Part shown: positions 1-5,248 of the stretch, piece after piece | How positions within the stretch are numbered: the first letter of the stretch is position 1 | Layout: each line of letters starts with the position of its first letter | From: Candidatus Parcubacteria bacterium | GTDB lineage: Bacteria > Patescibacteriota > Patescibacteriia > JAACEG01 | DNA: 5,248 nt | Direction of reading: 5' to 3' | Assembly (NCBI GenBank): GCA_023135505.1 | Contig: JAGLTA010000003.1 | Coordinates: 1-5,248, forward strand | Program-made: the position numbers and the translations under genes | The notes under the pieces: model-generated | What the model saw: only the letters and a program-made list of their open reading frames with translations | What the model was told of the DNA's origin: nothing | The model's database searches: none

Positions 1-890
1 GTGACAAACATAACATTCATAATTCCGATTCCAGACACTAATAAAGTAATAGCCGCGATTGTCGTTAAAAGCAAAGACATAAGTTTCGCTGCGTCTTGCG
101 CGGCTCCCACCATTGCTCCTGCGTCCATTATTCTGAAATCGTCGGCCTGACTGTCTTTTAACTTATGCTCATTTCTCAAAGACAACACTATCTCCTTTGA
201 CGCAATCTCAATATTTTCCACATCATCAGCTATCGTAAATATCATTATAAAAGCCTTACTTCCTAATATGCTTTTCTCCGCCATAGAGTTTGGCAAAAAA
301 ACAGAATCGTCCAAAGAGCTTCTGCCCATGCTTCTTCCCGTCTCCTTGACTATTCCGATTACTTCAATTATTTTACCGTTTATTTTTATGTTTTTACCGA
401 TTATTTCTTCCTCTTCTGAAAATAGCGTTTCCGCAACACCGCTTCCAATGACAGCAACTTTTTCATTATTATCCATATCTTCTTCTGATATCAGCCGCCC
501 CTTGTCAATTTTTATATTGGACATTTCAAAATAATTGCTTTCAACTCCCAATATGCCGAAAGTGCCGTCTTCTGATTCAAAAGAGACGGCCATATTTTCC
601 TGTATCACGGCGGTTGCCTCTGAAATATGCGGACAATTTTCTACTATAACTTTAGAATCCGCGGTTTTTAATTTTGAACTTTCTGTTTTTCCTCTCATTG
701 CCATAACAAGAATAGAATTAGCGGACAATCCCTGAAATTGATCATCTACCGCTTTTTTCGCGCCTTGCCCTATGGCAAATACGGCTATAACGGTGGAAAC
801 CCCGATAATTATTCCGAGCATTGAAAGAAATGTTCTGGTCTTATTTGTCAGTAAAGACTCGAACGCCATTTTTATAATTTCTAATTTCAT
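1..890 (-). CDS. MacB/FtsX-family ABC transporter permease (3' end cut by window edge)
   Basis: This is the membrane subunit of a MacB-type ABC exporter. The reading frame opens with ATG at 890-888 and runs open to base 1, giving 296 full codons. The family is about 400 residues, so roughly the last 100, with TM3 and TM4, lie outside the window. Seen: a short cytoplasmic N-terminus with the motif NKTRTFLSMLGIIIG (about 16-30), TM1 at about 20-42, and a large extracytoplasmic MacB_PCD-like domain at about 45-268. TM2 follows at about 269-293 and contains VSGIGIMNVMF, the family hallmark. MacB-type permeases do not form a classical substrate channel; they couple cytoplasmic ATP hydrolysis to movement of the extracytoplasmic domain and adaptor. 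The start lies one base after the ATPase stop codon, so the two are almost certainly translationally coupled. No Shine-Dalgarno is visible. Substrate unknown; the family handles macrolides, peptides, siderophores and lipoproteins. Confidence 0.95.
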   Translation of the reverse strand, partial: MKLEIIKMAFESLLTNKTRTFLSMLGIIIGVSTVIAVFAIGQGAKKAVDDQFQGLSANSILVMAMRGKTESSKLKTADSKVIVENCPHISEATAVIQENMAVSFESEDGTFGILGVESNYFEMSNIKIDKGRLISEEDMDNNEKVAVIGSGVAETLFSEEEEIIGKNIKINGKIIEVIGIVKETGRSMGRSSLDDSVFLPNSMAEKSILGSKAFIMIFTIADDVENIEIASKEIVLSLRNEHKLKDSQADDFRIMDAGAMVGAAQDAAKLMSLLLTTIAAITLLVSGIGIMNVMFV

Positions 891-891
891 A

Positions 892-1599
892 CTAATAATT
901 TGAAGTTAATTTATAATTATTATCCACTGCTTTTCCGTCTCGCATAAAAATTATTCTATCTGCGTATTTCGCGACTTCTGCCGTATGGGTAACCATAATA
1001 ATTGTTTTATTTTTCTTTTTTAATCCAATAAATATTTCCATTATTTCAATGCCTGACTTTGAATCAAGCGCGCCAGTCGGTTCGTCAGCTAAAATTATAT
1101 CCGGATCATTGATAATAGATCTGCAAATAGAAACGCGCTGCTGCTGTCCTCCAGAAAGCTCAGAGGGCTTATGATTTGCCCTATCTTTTATATTAACGCT
1201 ATTCATAAGTTTCATAGCCCTTTCTTCTCGGACTCTTTTTTCTTCTCCTGCGTAAAGAGCAGGTAAAGCAATATTTTTCAAAGCTGTAAGGCGAGAGAAC
1301 AGATTAAACTGCTGAAAAATAAAACCCATCATTTTATTTCTAATAAAAGCCAGCGTATAATCATCTCTAACTTCTCCGATATTTTCTCCATCCAAAAAAT
1401 ATTCTCCGTCAGTAAGAGGATGAAGGCATCCTATAATATTCAATAAAGTTGTTTTTCCGCAGCCAGATTCTCCCATTAATGCCACAAACTCTCCTTTTCT
1501 AATATCAAGATTAATGCCGTTAAGAACCTTTATTTCTTCGCCATTAGAAAGATAATACGACTTATGCGCGTTTTTTAACTGTATTGCTAATTTTTTCAT
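892..1599 (-). CDS. MacB/LolD-type ABC transporter ATP-binding protein
   Basis: This is the cytoplasmic ATPase (235 residues, full length for the family) that powers the adjacent permease. All nucleotide-binding motifs are intact. They are an A-loop aromatic near Y15/Y16, Walker A GESGCGKT (43-50), Q-loop Q96, signature LSGGQQQR (148-155), Walker B IILAD with catalytic E173, D-loop GALDS (176-180) and H-loop H205. The phrases LNGINLDI, MGESGCGKTTLLNIIG and ADEPTGALDS are typical of the MacB/LolD/FtsE group rather than of nutrient importers. Unlike E. coli MacB, where ATPase and permease are fused, the domains are separate genes here, as in Bacillus YknY/YknZ. The ATG at 1599 is 27 bases after the adaptor stop and has no clear Shine-Dalgarno. 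The stop is TAG at 892-894, one base before the permease start. Expected to be catalytically active; exported substrate unknown. Confidence 0.96.
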   Translation of the reverse strand: MKKLAIQLKNAHKSYYLSNGEEIKVLNGINLDIRKGEFVALMGESGCGKTTLLNIIGCLHPLTDGEYFLDGENIGEVRDDYTLAFIRNKMMGFIFQQFNLFSRLTALKNIALPALYAGEEKRVREERAMKLMNSVNIKDRANHKPSELSGGQQQRVSICRSIINDPDIILADEPTGALDSKSGIEIMEIFIGLKKKNKTIIMVTHTAEVAKYADRIIFMRDGKAVDNNYKLTSNY

Positions 1600-1626
1600 A
1601 ACTTTTTGACTTTAAGAACTTTTGAC

Positions 1627-3534
1627 TCAGTACGCTATTTTATCGCCTGCGTTTAATCCTGAAATAATTTCAACATTTTTGCCGTCTGTAAATCCTGTTA
1701 CTACCGGCACCCATTCTTCATCGCTATTTAACACTGACGGGGTATCGTTAACATTGCTAACCGCGCTAACTGGAACAATTAAAACATCTTTTGCTTCGGC
1801 TAATACAAAATCAACATAAGCGGTCATGCCCTCCCTTATCTGATTATCTCCTTTGTTTATTATCACGATACGAACTAAATATGTAACAATTCCGCTATTG
1901 TTTGTTTTTGAAGTGAGTGAAATAAAACTAACTTCTCCATCAAGCATTAAGTCGTCCAAGGCGTCAAAAACGGCATAGACAGTTTGTCCGATTTTAATTT
2001 TATTTATATCTGCTTCTTCAATATCTGCTTCAATAAATAATGTATCGTTGTTTATAATAACCGCCACAGGATCGCTGCTGCTATTATCCACTATAATATC
2101 TCCTGTTTTGTAATTAAGCCGCGCAACCTCGCCGTCAATTGGAGATATGATAGTCGCGTTTTTTAATTCGTTCTGAGCTTTTTCAAGACTGACAGAAGCG
2201 CTGGTTAATCTTGAGCGCGCAGAGGCTTTTTCTGCTTCAGTTAATGGAGCCATTAGACTATCGTAATCGCGCTTAATTTGCTCAAGGCTTAATTTCTTGC
2301 TTTCTAAGGCTGCTTCTGAATTTTCAATGCTCCGCTCAGCGTCAGCTTTGGCATTTAAAAGGTCTCTTTCAGCATTATCAAAATCCCTTTTAGCGTCTTC
2401 ATAATCAGTAATATAATCATCAAGATTATCTTTGGCGTCATCAACTGCTTCAATTTTTGTGTTTATTGCTGTAATTTTAGTATTAACAGTTGTCCTATTT
2501 GCGATAATCGCTGACATAAAACTATCAAATTCTGTTTGCGAAAGATTAGATGAAATAATAGTCGCTTCCAGCATTAATTTCATATAATATAAATGTTTCT
2601 CAAATTCCCGCAAAGTTAAAGCAGCTTGATTTGCCGCTGCGTCAATTTCGTTATAAGGACTATTAAAATTTAATAATACAACCGAATAATTAAGTGTGTT
2701 TAATTCATCTCTAGATTTTACATAACTGTCTTTTGCATGATTTAGCGAAGATGAATTTTTTACTCCTAAGACACTTTCAAAATCATCGTTTATGTGCTTA
2801 TCGTCAATCCCTACTATTTCATCTGATTCTTTCAAAATGCTGTCCAAGCTTATGTTAATTGATTTTATCGTGTCCACTAAACTTTCATAAGAATCATTTA
2901 CATCCTCGCTGCTTAATTCGTTTTGATTATCGTCTAAATTTTTTTTAGCATCTTTCAGATCGTTTTCAGCGTCATAAATATCATCCTCTGCTCCTTGAAT
3001 GATTTCTTCGGCGGATTGCTTTGCGCCTTCCAGGCTAATCTCTGCTTGATTTAAAGATATTTCCGCTGAAGCAACTCTGTCTTTAGCGTCAGTTATTTCT
3101 TCGTCTGCCGCTCCATTCATTGTTTGATTATAATCCGCTAAAGTTGACAAATAATTTGAATAAGCGTCGCGAACATTAAGTTCCAAAGTTTCGGTTTTTA
3201 CAGTAGCTATTTTATCGCCTTTTTTAATTTTGTCTCCCTCTTTGATAAATACTTCTTCTACTTCCAAATTGCTGCCGCTAACCGAAAAAGACAGTTCAAC
3301 ACCGTCTTCCGCGACAACCTTGCCGTCTGATTCAATGGAAATTTTTAAATCATCTTTTCTTGCTGTCCATTCTTTTTGTGAAACAGCCGCCTCTCTTCCG
3401 CCGTTTTCATTAAAATAAAAATAGGAGGAAATTAAAACTAAAAAAATGATAACTAATATTACCATTTTCTTTTTAGTTATTTTAAATTTTCCAACACCTC
3501 TATGCTTTCTGCTTTCTTCTAATATAGAATCCAT
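1627..3534 (-). CDS. MacA/HlyD-family efflux adaptor (membrane fusion protein) with extended coiled-coil
   Basis: This adaptor subunit couples the MacB-like transporter to the cell exterior. It has a basic cytoplasmic N-terminus (HRGVGKFKITKKK, 11-23), which supports the chosen ATG over M24, and a single TM anchor at about 24-41. The first half of the lipoyl domain is at about 84-118 (VEEVFIKEGDKIKKGDKIA). A very long, mostly helical region follows at about 120-460. The second lipoyl half has the hallmark ATIISPIDGEVARLNYKTGD (460-479), followed by a beta-barrel at about 497-578. A membrane-proximal domain, starting VLIVPVSAV and closing with GLNAGDKIAY, ends at a TGA. At 635 residues it is far longer than typical MacA (about 370), and nearly all the excess is in the helical hairpin. 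The outer helical arms are Ala/Asp/Lys-rich (about 149-207 and 363-427); the middle (about 208-350) is less regular. It is followed closely by the ATPase. There is no TolC-like gene in view. Family assignment is firm; the hairpin's role is unknown. Confidence 0.93.
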   Translation of the reverse strand: MDSILEESRKHRGVGKFKITKKKMVILVIIFLVLISSYFYFNENGGREAAVSQKEWTARKDDLKISIESDGKVVAEDGVELSFSVSGSNLEVEEVFIKEGDKIKKGDKIATVKTETLELNVRDAYSNYLSTLADYNQTMNGAADEEITDAKDRVASAEISLNQAEISLEGAKQSAEEIIQGAEDDIYDAENDLKDAKKNLDDNQNELSSEDVNDSYESLVDTIKSINISLDSILKESDEIVGIDDKHINDDFESVLGVKNSSSLNHAKDSYVKSRDELNTLNYSVVLLNFNSPYNEIDAAANQAALTLREFEKHLYYMKLMLEATIISSNLSQTEFDSFMSAIIANRTTVNTKITAINTKIEAVDDAKDNLDDYITDYEDAKRDFDNAERDLLNAKADAERSIENSEAALESKKLSLEQIKRDYDSLMAPLTEAEKASARSRLTSASVSLEKAQNELKNATIISPIDGEVARLNYKTGDIIVDNSSSDPVAVIINNDTLFIEADIEEADINKIKIGQTVYAVFDALDDLMLDGEVSFISLTSKTNNSGIVTYLVRIVIINKGDNQIREGMTAYVDFVLAEAKDVLIVPVSAVSNVNDTPSVLNSDEEWVPVVTGFTDGKNVEIISGLNAGDKIAY

Positions 3535-3538
3535 ATAA

Positions 3539-3563
3539 TATAAAGTTAAAAATTATAAAGTTA
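3539..3563. repeat. Short direct repeat in adaptor 5' leader
   Basis: TATAAAGTTA occurs twice (3539-3548 and 3554-3563) with a 15-base period in the 69-base spacer between the lipoprotein and adaptor genes. The spacing is about one and a half helical turns. It could be slippage in AT-rich DNA or a regulator site just upstream of the adaptor start. The small size makes any function uncertain. Confidence 0.35.
3552..3557 (-). promoter_or_regulatory. Possible -10 box before the adaptor gene
   Basis: On the minus strand these bases read TATAAT, the consensus housekeeping -10 hexamer, 17 bases upstream of the adaptor ATG. No good TTGACA-like -35 is found 16-18 bases further upstream, and the start would give a very short leader. 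In a spacer this AT-rich the match may be chance. If real, it would allow the pump genes to be expressed without the sigma/lipoprotein part of the operon. Confidence 0.2.
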
Positions 3564-3603
3564 TAAAAATTGACGAATTAGCGATTTTTTTACTTTTTAC
3601 TCA

Positions 3604-4182
3604 TTAATTAATTATCACGAAATTTGCTATATTTTTATCTGTAATAGCCTCATCTGTCCAAATCATAAGCATCTTATCTTTAGCAATATCGTCTAATGTG
3701 GCTTCAACCATTTTTTCGTCCTCTTTTTCGTTATCCTTTTTTAACATTTTTATTCCAACTGGAATAATAATTTTTTCTTCTCCTGCGCTCATACTCTTTA
3801 ACATCTCTAATCTCTCATCGCTGTCTGCTGCCATTCCTGTATTTACGCCTCCGCCCATGCCCATTCCATGTCCGCCTATGCCTCCGCCAAAACCAGATGC
3901 CGGTCTTTGTTCTGTTCTGCTATCGTCTTTTTCAATATCTCTATTTTCCATATCCCCATTTTCAATCCTCATTGACCTCTCAATCTTTAAAATTGTAACT
4001 TCGTTGCCAATAATAATTTTCACGATCCCAGAAATATTCGGTTTTTCTTCAGGTCTTTCAAAATCAAGCGTCCTGTCATTTCTTAATGTTTTATCGCCTT
4101 CGTCTTGCTTGTCATTGTTTTGCTCCACGCATCCGGCTAAAACAAAAATAAGCAATAAACTTATTGTTATAACTTTTTTCAT
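3604..4182 (-). CDS. Putative lipoprotein linked to MacAB-type pump
   Basis: This is a 192-residue predicted lipoprotein of unknown function. The N-terminus is a lipoprotein signal peptide: MKK, a hydrophobic stretch (4-15), then the lipobox LAGC (15-18), so C18 would be lipidated and the protein anchored outside the cytoplasmic membrane. Next come a charged linker (19-48) and a short beta-like segment SGIVKIIIGNEVTILKIE (51-68). An acidic/basic stretch and a Gly/Met/His-rich segment follow (97-112, containing GGHGMGMGGG). A C-terminal part at 137-192 includes the conserved-looking IIIPVGI. From memory, similar small lipoproteins (a G-x-V beta segment, a Gly/Met-rich middle, then an IPVG-like strand) occur beside MacA/MacB genes in Firmicutes, but this is unverified. 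It ends with tandem stops (TAA then TGA). Its position just before the adaptor suggests an accessory or sensor role in the pump. No Shine-Dalgarno is visible. Lipoprotein call strong; function open. Confidence 0.85.
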   Translation of the reverse strand: MKKVITISLLLIFVLAGCVEQNNDKQDEGDKTLRNDRTLDFERPEEKPNISGIVKIIIGNEVTILKIERSMRIENGDMENRDIEKDDSRTEQRPASGFGGGIGGHGMGMGGGVNTGMAADSDERLEMLKSMSAGEEKIIIPVGIKMLKKDNEKEDEKMVEATLDDIAKDKMLMIWTDEAITDKNIANFVIIN

Positions 4183-4254
4183 AAAAAATTATTTGATGAT
4201 TAGCAAAAAAAATATTCTCTGTTATTTAGTAGTACGCAAATAAAAAAATTTTCT

Positions 4255-4998
4255 TTAAAAATCACAATGTTCTTTATTTTGGCGCTTGAAAAATCCGCGT
4301 CCAGATACAACTGGCAAAATTCTTTCCGCGCGAAATTCTTTCTCAGACAGCTTTTCTCCGATAATCCTTATCGACTTATTGATATTTATATCCGCGCGCG
4401 GCATAATTTGCGCATTTTTTGCGTAAATAATCCATTCATTTTTATTCAGATCAAGCAGAATAAAAGTGTCTTGATTTTGCGCGGATATAACTATTCCTGC
4501 CAGCCTTCCGTTTTCCGGCTGAGACCAAAAATATATCTGGCGATTAAATATTTTAGTATAAAACGGCGCTTTCTCGCCGAAAATATCATCCAAAGCGCTT
4601 CCTAATCCCGCGTGAAAAAACAGCGCGCCAAAAATCGCGCTGGCTGCCATAACAGAGACAGCAATAATCAATAAACTGTAGCGATATCCTTTTTTAGTAT
4701 GTTTAATATTATAATATATGGCAAAAATAGATACTGCTAAAAAAACCAGCCAAAAATACGGCAAAGTAAGCAGAATAAATTCAAGCAAGCCATTGCTTAT
4801 TTGATTATAAATTCCCCAATCGCTGTTTTTTAAAAGATAGATAATAATTGAAAATGCCGCGGAGCTGATAATAAGGAACATAAAACTGGCGCCCCAGATA
4901 GCGTAATTTTTTAAAACAAAAATCCATTTCGGTTTTGGCGCGATTTTTCTATTTTTTATTTTTTTAAGCAAACTCTGCTCAAATTTATCGTTAATCAT
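4255..4998 (-). CDS. Three-TM membrane protein with extracytoplasmic OB-like domain, putative anti-sigma factor
   Basis: A 247-residue membrane protein encoded directly after a sigma factor gene. Visible: a short basic N-terminus (1-29, with LLKKIKNRKIAPKPKW), TM1 at about 30-56, TM2 at about 71-98, a basic loop (KHTKKGYRY, 99-107) and TM3 at about 107-130. A soluble C-terminal region follows. The positive-inside rule puts the N-terminus and the TM2-TM3 loop in the cytoplasm and the C-terminal domain outside. Residues about 163-230 look like a small beta-barrel (OB-like): GRLAGIVISAQ, then DTFILLDL, NEWIIYAKNA, KSIRIIGEKL and EFRAERI. From memory, proteins with this layout sit beside sigma factors in Patescibacteria. 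The anti-sigma role is inferred from gene order and topology; no classical zinc anti-sigma motif (HxxxCxxC) is present and the cytoplasmic tail is short. The ATG at 4998 lacks a Shine-Dalgarno. Confidence 0.75.
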   Translation of the reverse strand: MINDKFEQSLLKKIKNRKIAPKPKWIFVLKNYAIWGASFMFLIISSAAFSIIIYLLKNSDWGIYNQISNGLLEFILLTLPYFWLVFLAVSIFAIYYNIKHTKKGYRYSLLIIAVSVMAASAIFGALFFHAGLGSALDDIFGEKAPFYTKIFNRQIYFWSQPENGRLAGIVISAQNQDTFILLDLNKNEWIIYAKNAQIMPRADININKSIRIIGEKLSEKEFRAERILPVVSGRGFFKRQNKEHCDF

Positions 4999-5015
4999 AT
5001 ATTTTTAGAGTTTAG

Positions 5016-5034
5016 AAGAATTGCTAAAATTCTT
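5016..5034. repeat. Small AT-rich inverted repeat upstream of the putative anti-sigma gene
   Basis: AAGAATT and AATTCTT are a perfect 7-bp inverted repeat separated by five bases (GCTAA on the plus strand). In the minus-strand message it would form a weak hairpin ending 17 bases before the ATG at 4998. It is close enough to affect translation start, but the stem has only one G-C pair, so stability would be low. Chance is a real alternative. Confidence 0.3.
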
Positions 5035-5040
5035 TAAAAA

Positions 5041-5056
5041 TGGCATTTAAAAGCCA
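5041..5056. repeat. Near-perfect 16-bp palindrome
   Basis: TGGCATTTAAAAGCCA reads almost the same on both strands (14 of 16 positions), with TGGC/GCCA ends around a TTTAAA core. It sits four bases from the larger REP-like hairpin, in the spacer between the sigma factor and the putative anti-sigma gene. It could be an operator half-site pair, a remnant of the same repeat element, or chance in AT-rich DNA. No function is claimed. Confidence 0.4.
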
Positions 5057-5060
5057 ATTT

Positions 5061-5088
5061 TGTCATTCCCGCGAAAGTGGGAATGACA
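5061..5088. repeat. REP/dRS3-like palindrome
   Basis: A perfect 10-bp inverted repeat, TGTCATTCCC / GGGAATGACA, surrounds the 8-base centre GCGAAAGT. In plus-strand RNA the stem would extend by a G-U and a C-G pair to a GAAA tetraloop. In the minus-strand transcript that carries the operon, the G-U becomes an A-C mismatch. The core ATTCCC-N8-GGGAAT is the pattern described for neisserial dRS3 elements, and closely similar REP-type palindromes (CCCGCGAAAGCGGG) are dispersed in many genomes. It lies between the sigma and putative anti-sigma genes. No transposase is nearby. It is not followed by a T-tract on either strand, so it does not look like an intrinsic terminator. Confidence 0.8.
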
Positions 5089-5101
5089 AAAAAACATTAT
5101 T

Positions 5102-5248
5102 CTACAGTCTAATTTTAAATTTAATAAACTGTTTTTTAAATTCTTTTTTAAATTCCAATTTTGCCTTGCTGATCAGCGATGCGACCGTTCCCATCGGACG
5201 CTTTATAATATCAGATATTTCACTATAATCTTTTTCTTCAAAAAATTT
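5102..5248 (-). CDS. Sigma-70 family (ECF-like) sigma factor, C-terminal end only
   Basis: The minus-strand frame is open from the right edge to TAG at 5102-5104, giving the last 48 residues of a protein whose start lies outside the window. The segment DYSEISDIIKRPMGTVASL plus ISKAK matches sigma region 4, the helix-turn-helix that reads the -35 promoter element; the family pattern is Y-x-E-I-A-x-I-L-x-x-P-x-G-T-V-x-S-x-x-x-R-A-K. The two positions in the recognition helix that are usually Lys and Arg (GTVKSR) are Ala and Leu here (GTVASL). The protein then ends with a Lys/Phe-rich tail (LEFKKEFKKQFIKFKIRL). It is the first visible gene of the cluster and precedes the putative anti-sigma gene by about 100 bases, a common sigma/anti-sigma order. 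Regions 1-3 cannot be judged, so the ECF label rests on region 4 style and the neighbouring membrane gene. Confidence 0.82.
   Translation of the reverse strand, partial: KFFEEKDYSEISDIIKRPMGTVASLISKAKLEFKKEFKKQFIKFKIRL

Noticed and set aside
268..735. Two adjoining plus-strand ORFs (88 and 66 codons)
   Set aside because: Both are antisense to the MacB-like permease, whose minus-strand frame is open throughout and carries family motifs.
1609..1629. UGA recoded as glycine (genetic code 25) at the adaptor stop
   Set aside because: Readthrough would add only five residues before TAA, no in-frame TGA occurs inside any of the genes, and TGA also appears as a tandem stop after the lipoprotein. The standard code is the simpler reading.
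1622..1819. Plus-strand ORF of 65 codons
   Set aside because: It is antisense to the C-terminal end of the adaptor, with no supporting motif.
3230..3418. Plus-strand ORF of 62 codons
   Set aside because: It is antisense to the adaptor's N-terminal lipoyl region; no motif.
3698..4243. Plus-strand ORF of 181 codons, rich in Ser, Phe, Ile and Pro
   Set aside because: It is the antisense of the lipoprotein gene. Its low-complexity composition follows from the opposite strand, whereas the minus-strand frame has a clean lipoprotein signal.
4200..4250. Promoter before the lipoprotein gene (minus-strand TTGCGT, 17 bases, AATATT)
   Set aside because: Both hexamers match the consensus poorly, and such matches are expected by chance in this AT-rich spacer.
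4267..4605. Plus-strand ORF of 112 codons
   Set aside because: It is antisense to the C-terminal domain of the membrane protein and has no recognisable motif; the minus-strand frame has a coherent topology.
5061..5100. Intrinsic terminator after the sigma factor gene
   Set aside because: The hairpin is strong, but in the minus-strand message the U-run comes before it and only AAAATTGG follows. In the plus direction it is followed by A's. Neither fits a Rho-independent terminator.
5040..5228. Plus-strand ORF of 62 codons containing CHSRESGNDKK
   Set aside because: It is a translation of the REP-like palindrome plus the antisense of the sigma factor gene. CHSRESGND-type peptides are a familiar artefact of this repeat class.

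Overview
The window is a compact, AT-rich bacterial segment in which every supportable gene lies on the minus strand. It therefore reads right to left as one probable operon. In transcription order it holds: (1) the C-terminal end of a sigma-70 family (ECF-like) sigma factor, cut by the right edge; (2) a three-helix membrane protein with a C-terminal extracytoplasmic beta-type domain, the likely anti-sigma partner; (3) a lipoprotein with a Gly/Met/His-rich linker; (4) a large MacA/HlyD-type efflux adaptor with an unusually long coiled-coil; (5) a MacB/LolD-type ABC ATPase; and (6) a MacB/FtsX-type permease, cut by the left edge. No rRNA, tRNA, CRISPR array, transposase gene or origin is visible, and no gene-free stretch exceeds about 105 bases.

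Organism: the low GC, absence of clear Shine-Dalgarno sequences before any of the five visible starts, and Lys/Ile/Asn-rich proteins fit a member of the candidate phyla radiation (Patescibacteria, Parcubacteria-like). The membrane protein also resembles, from memory, proteins commonly seen beside sigma factors in those genomes. This is inference, not proof. The genetic code looks standard: TAA, TAG and TGA all serve as stops, and no internal TGA occurs in the reading frames.

Layout: 5102-5248 sigma factor end; 4999-5101 spacer with three inverted repeats, including a REP/dRS3-like palindrome; 4255-4998 putative anti-sigma; 4183-4254 short spacer; 3604-4182 lipoprotein; 3535-3603 AT-rich spacer with a small tandem repeat and a possible -10 box; 1627-3534 adaptor; 892-1599 ATPase; 1-890 permease.

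How it may work: the last three genes form a MacAB/YknXYZ-like tripartite pump. The ATPase and permease make a mechanotransmission-type ABC transporter, and the membrane-anchored adaptor extends outward. The lipoprotein sits outside the membrane, where it could contact the adaptor or sense cargo or stress. The sigma factor and its membrane partner would switch the cluster on in response to an envelope signal. The pump assignment is strong; the regulatory link is inferred from gene order and topology.
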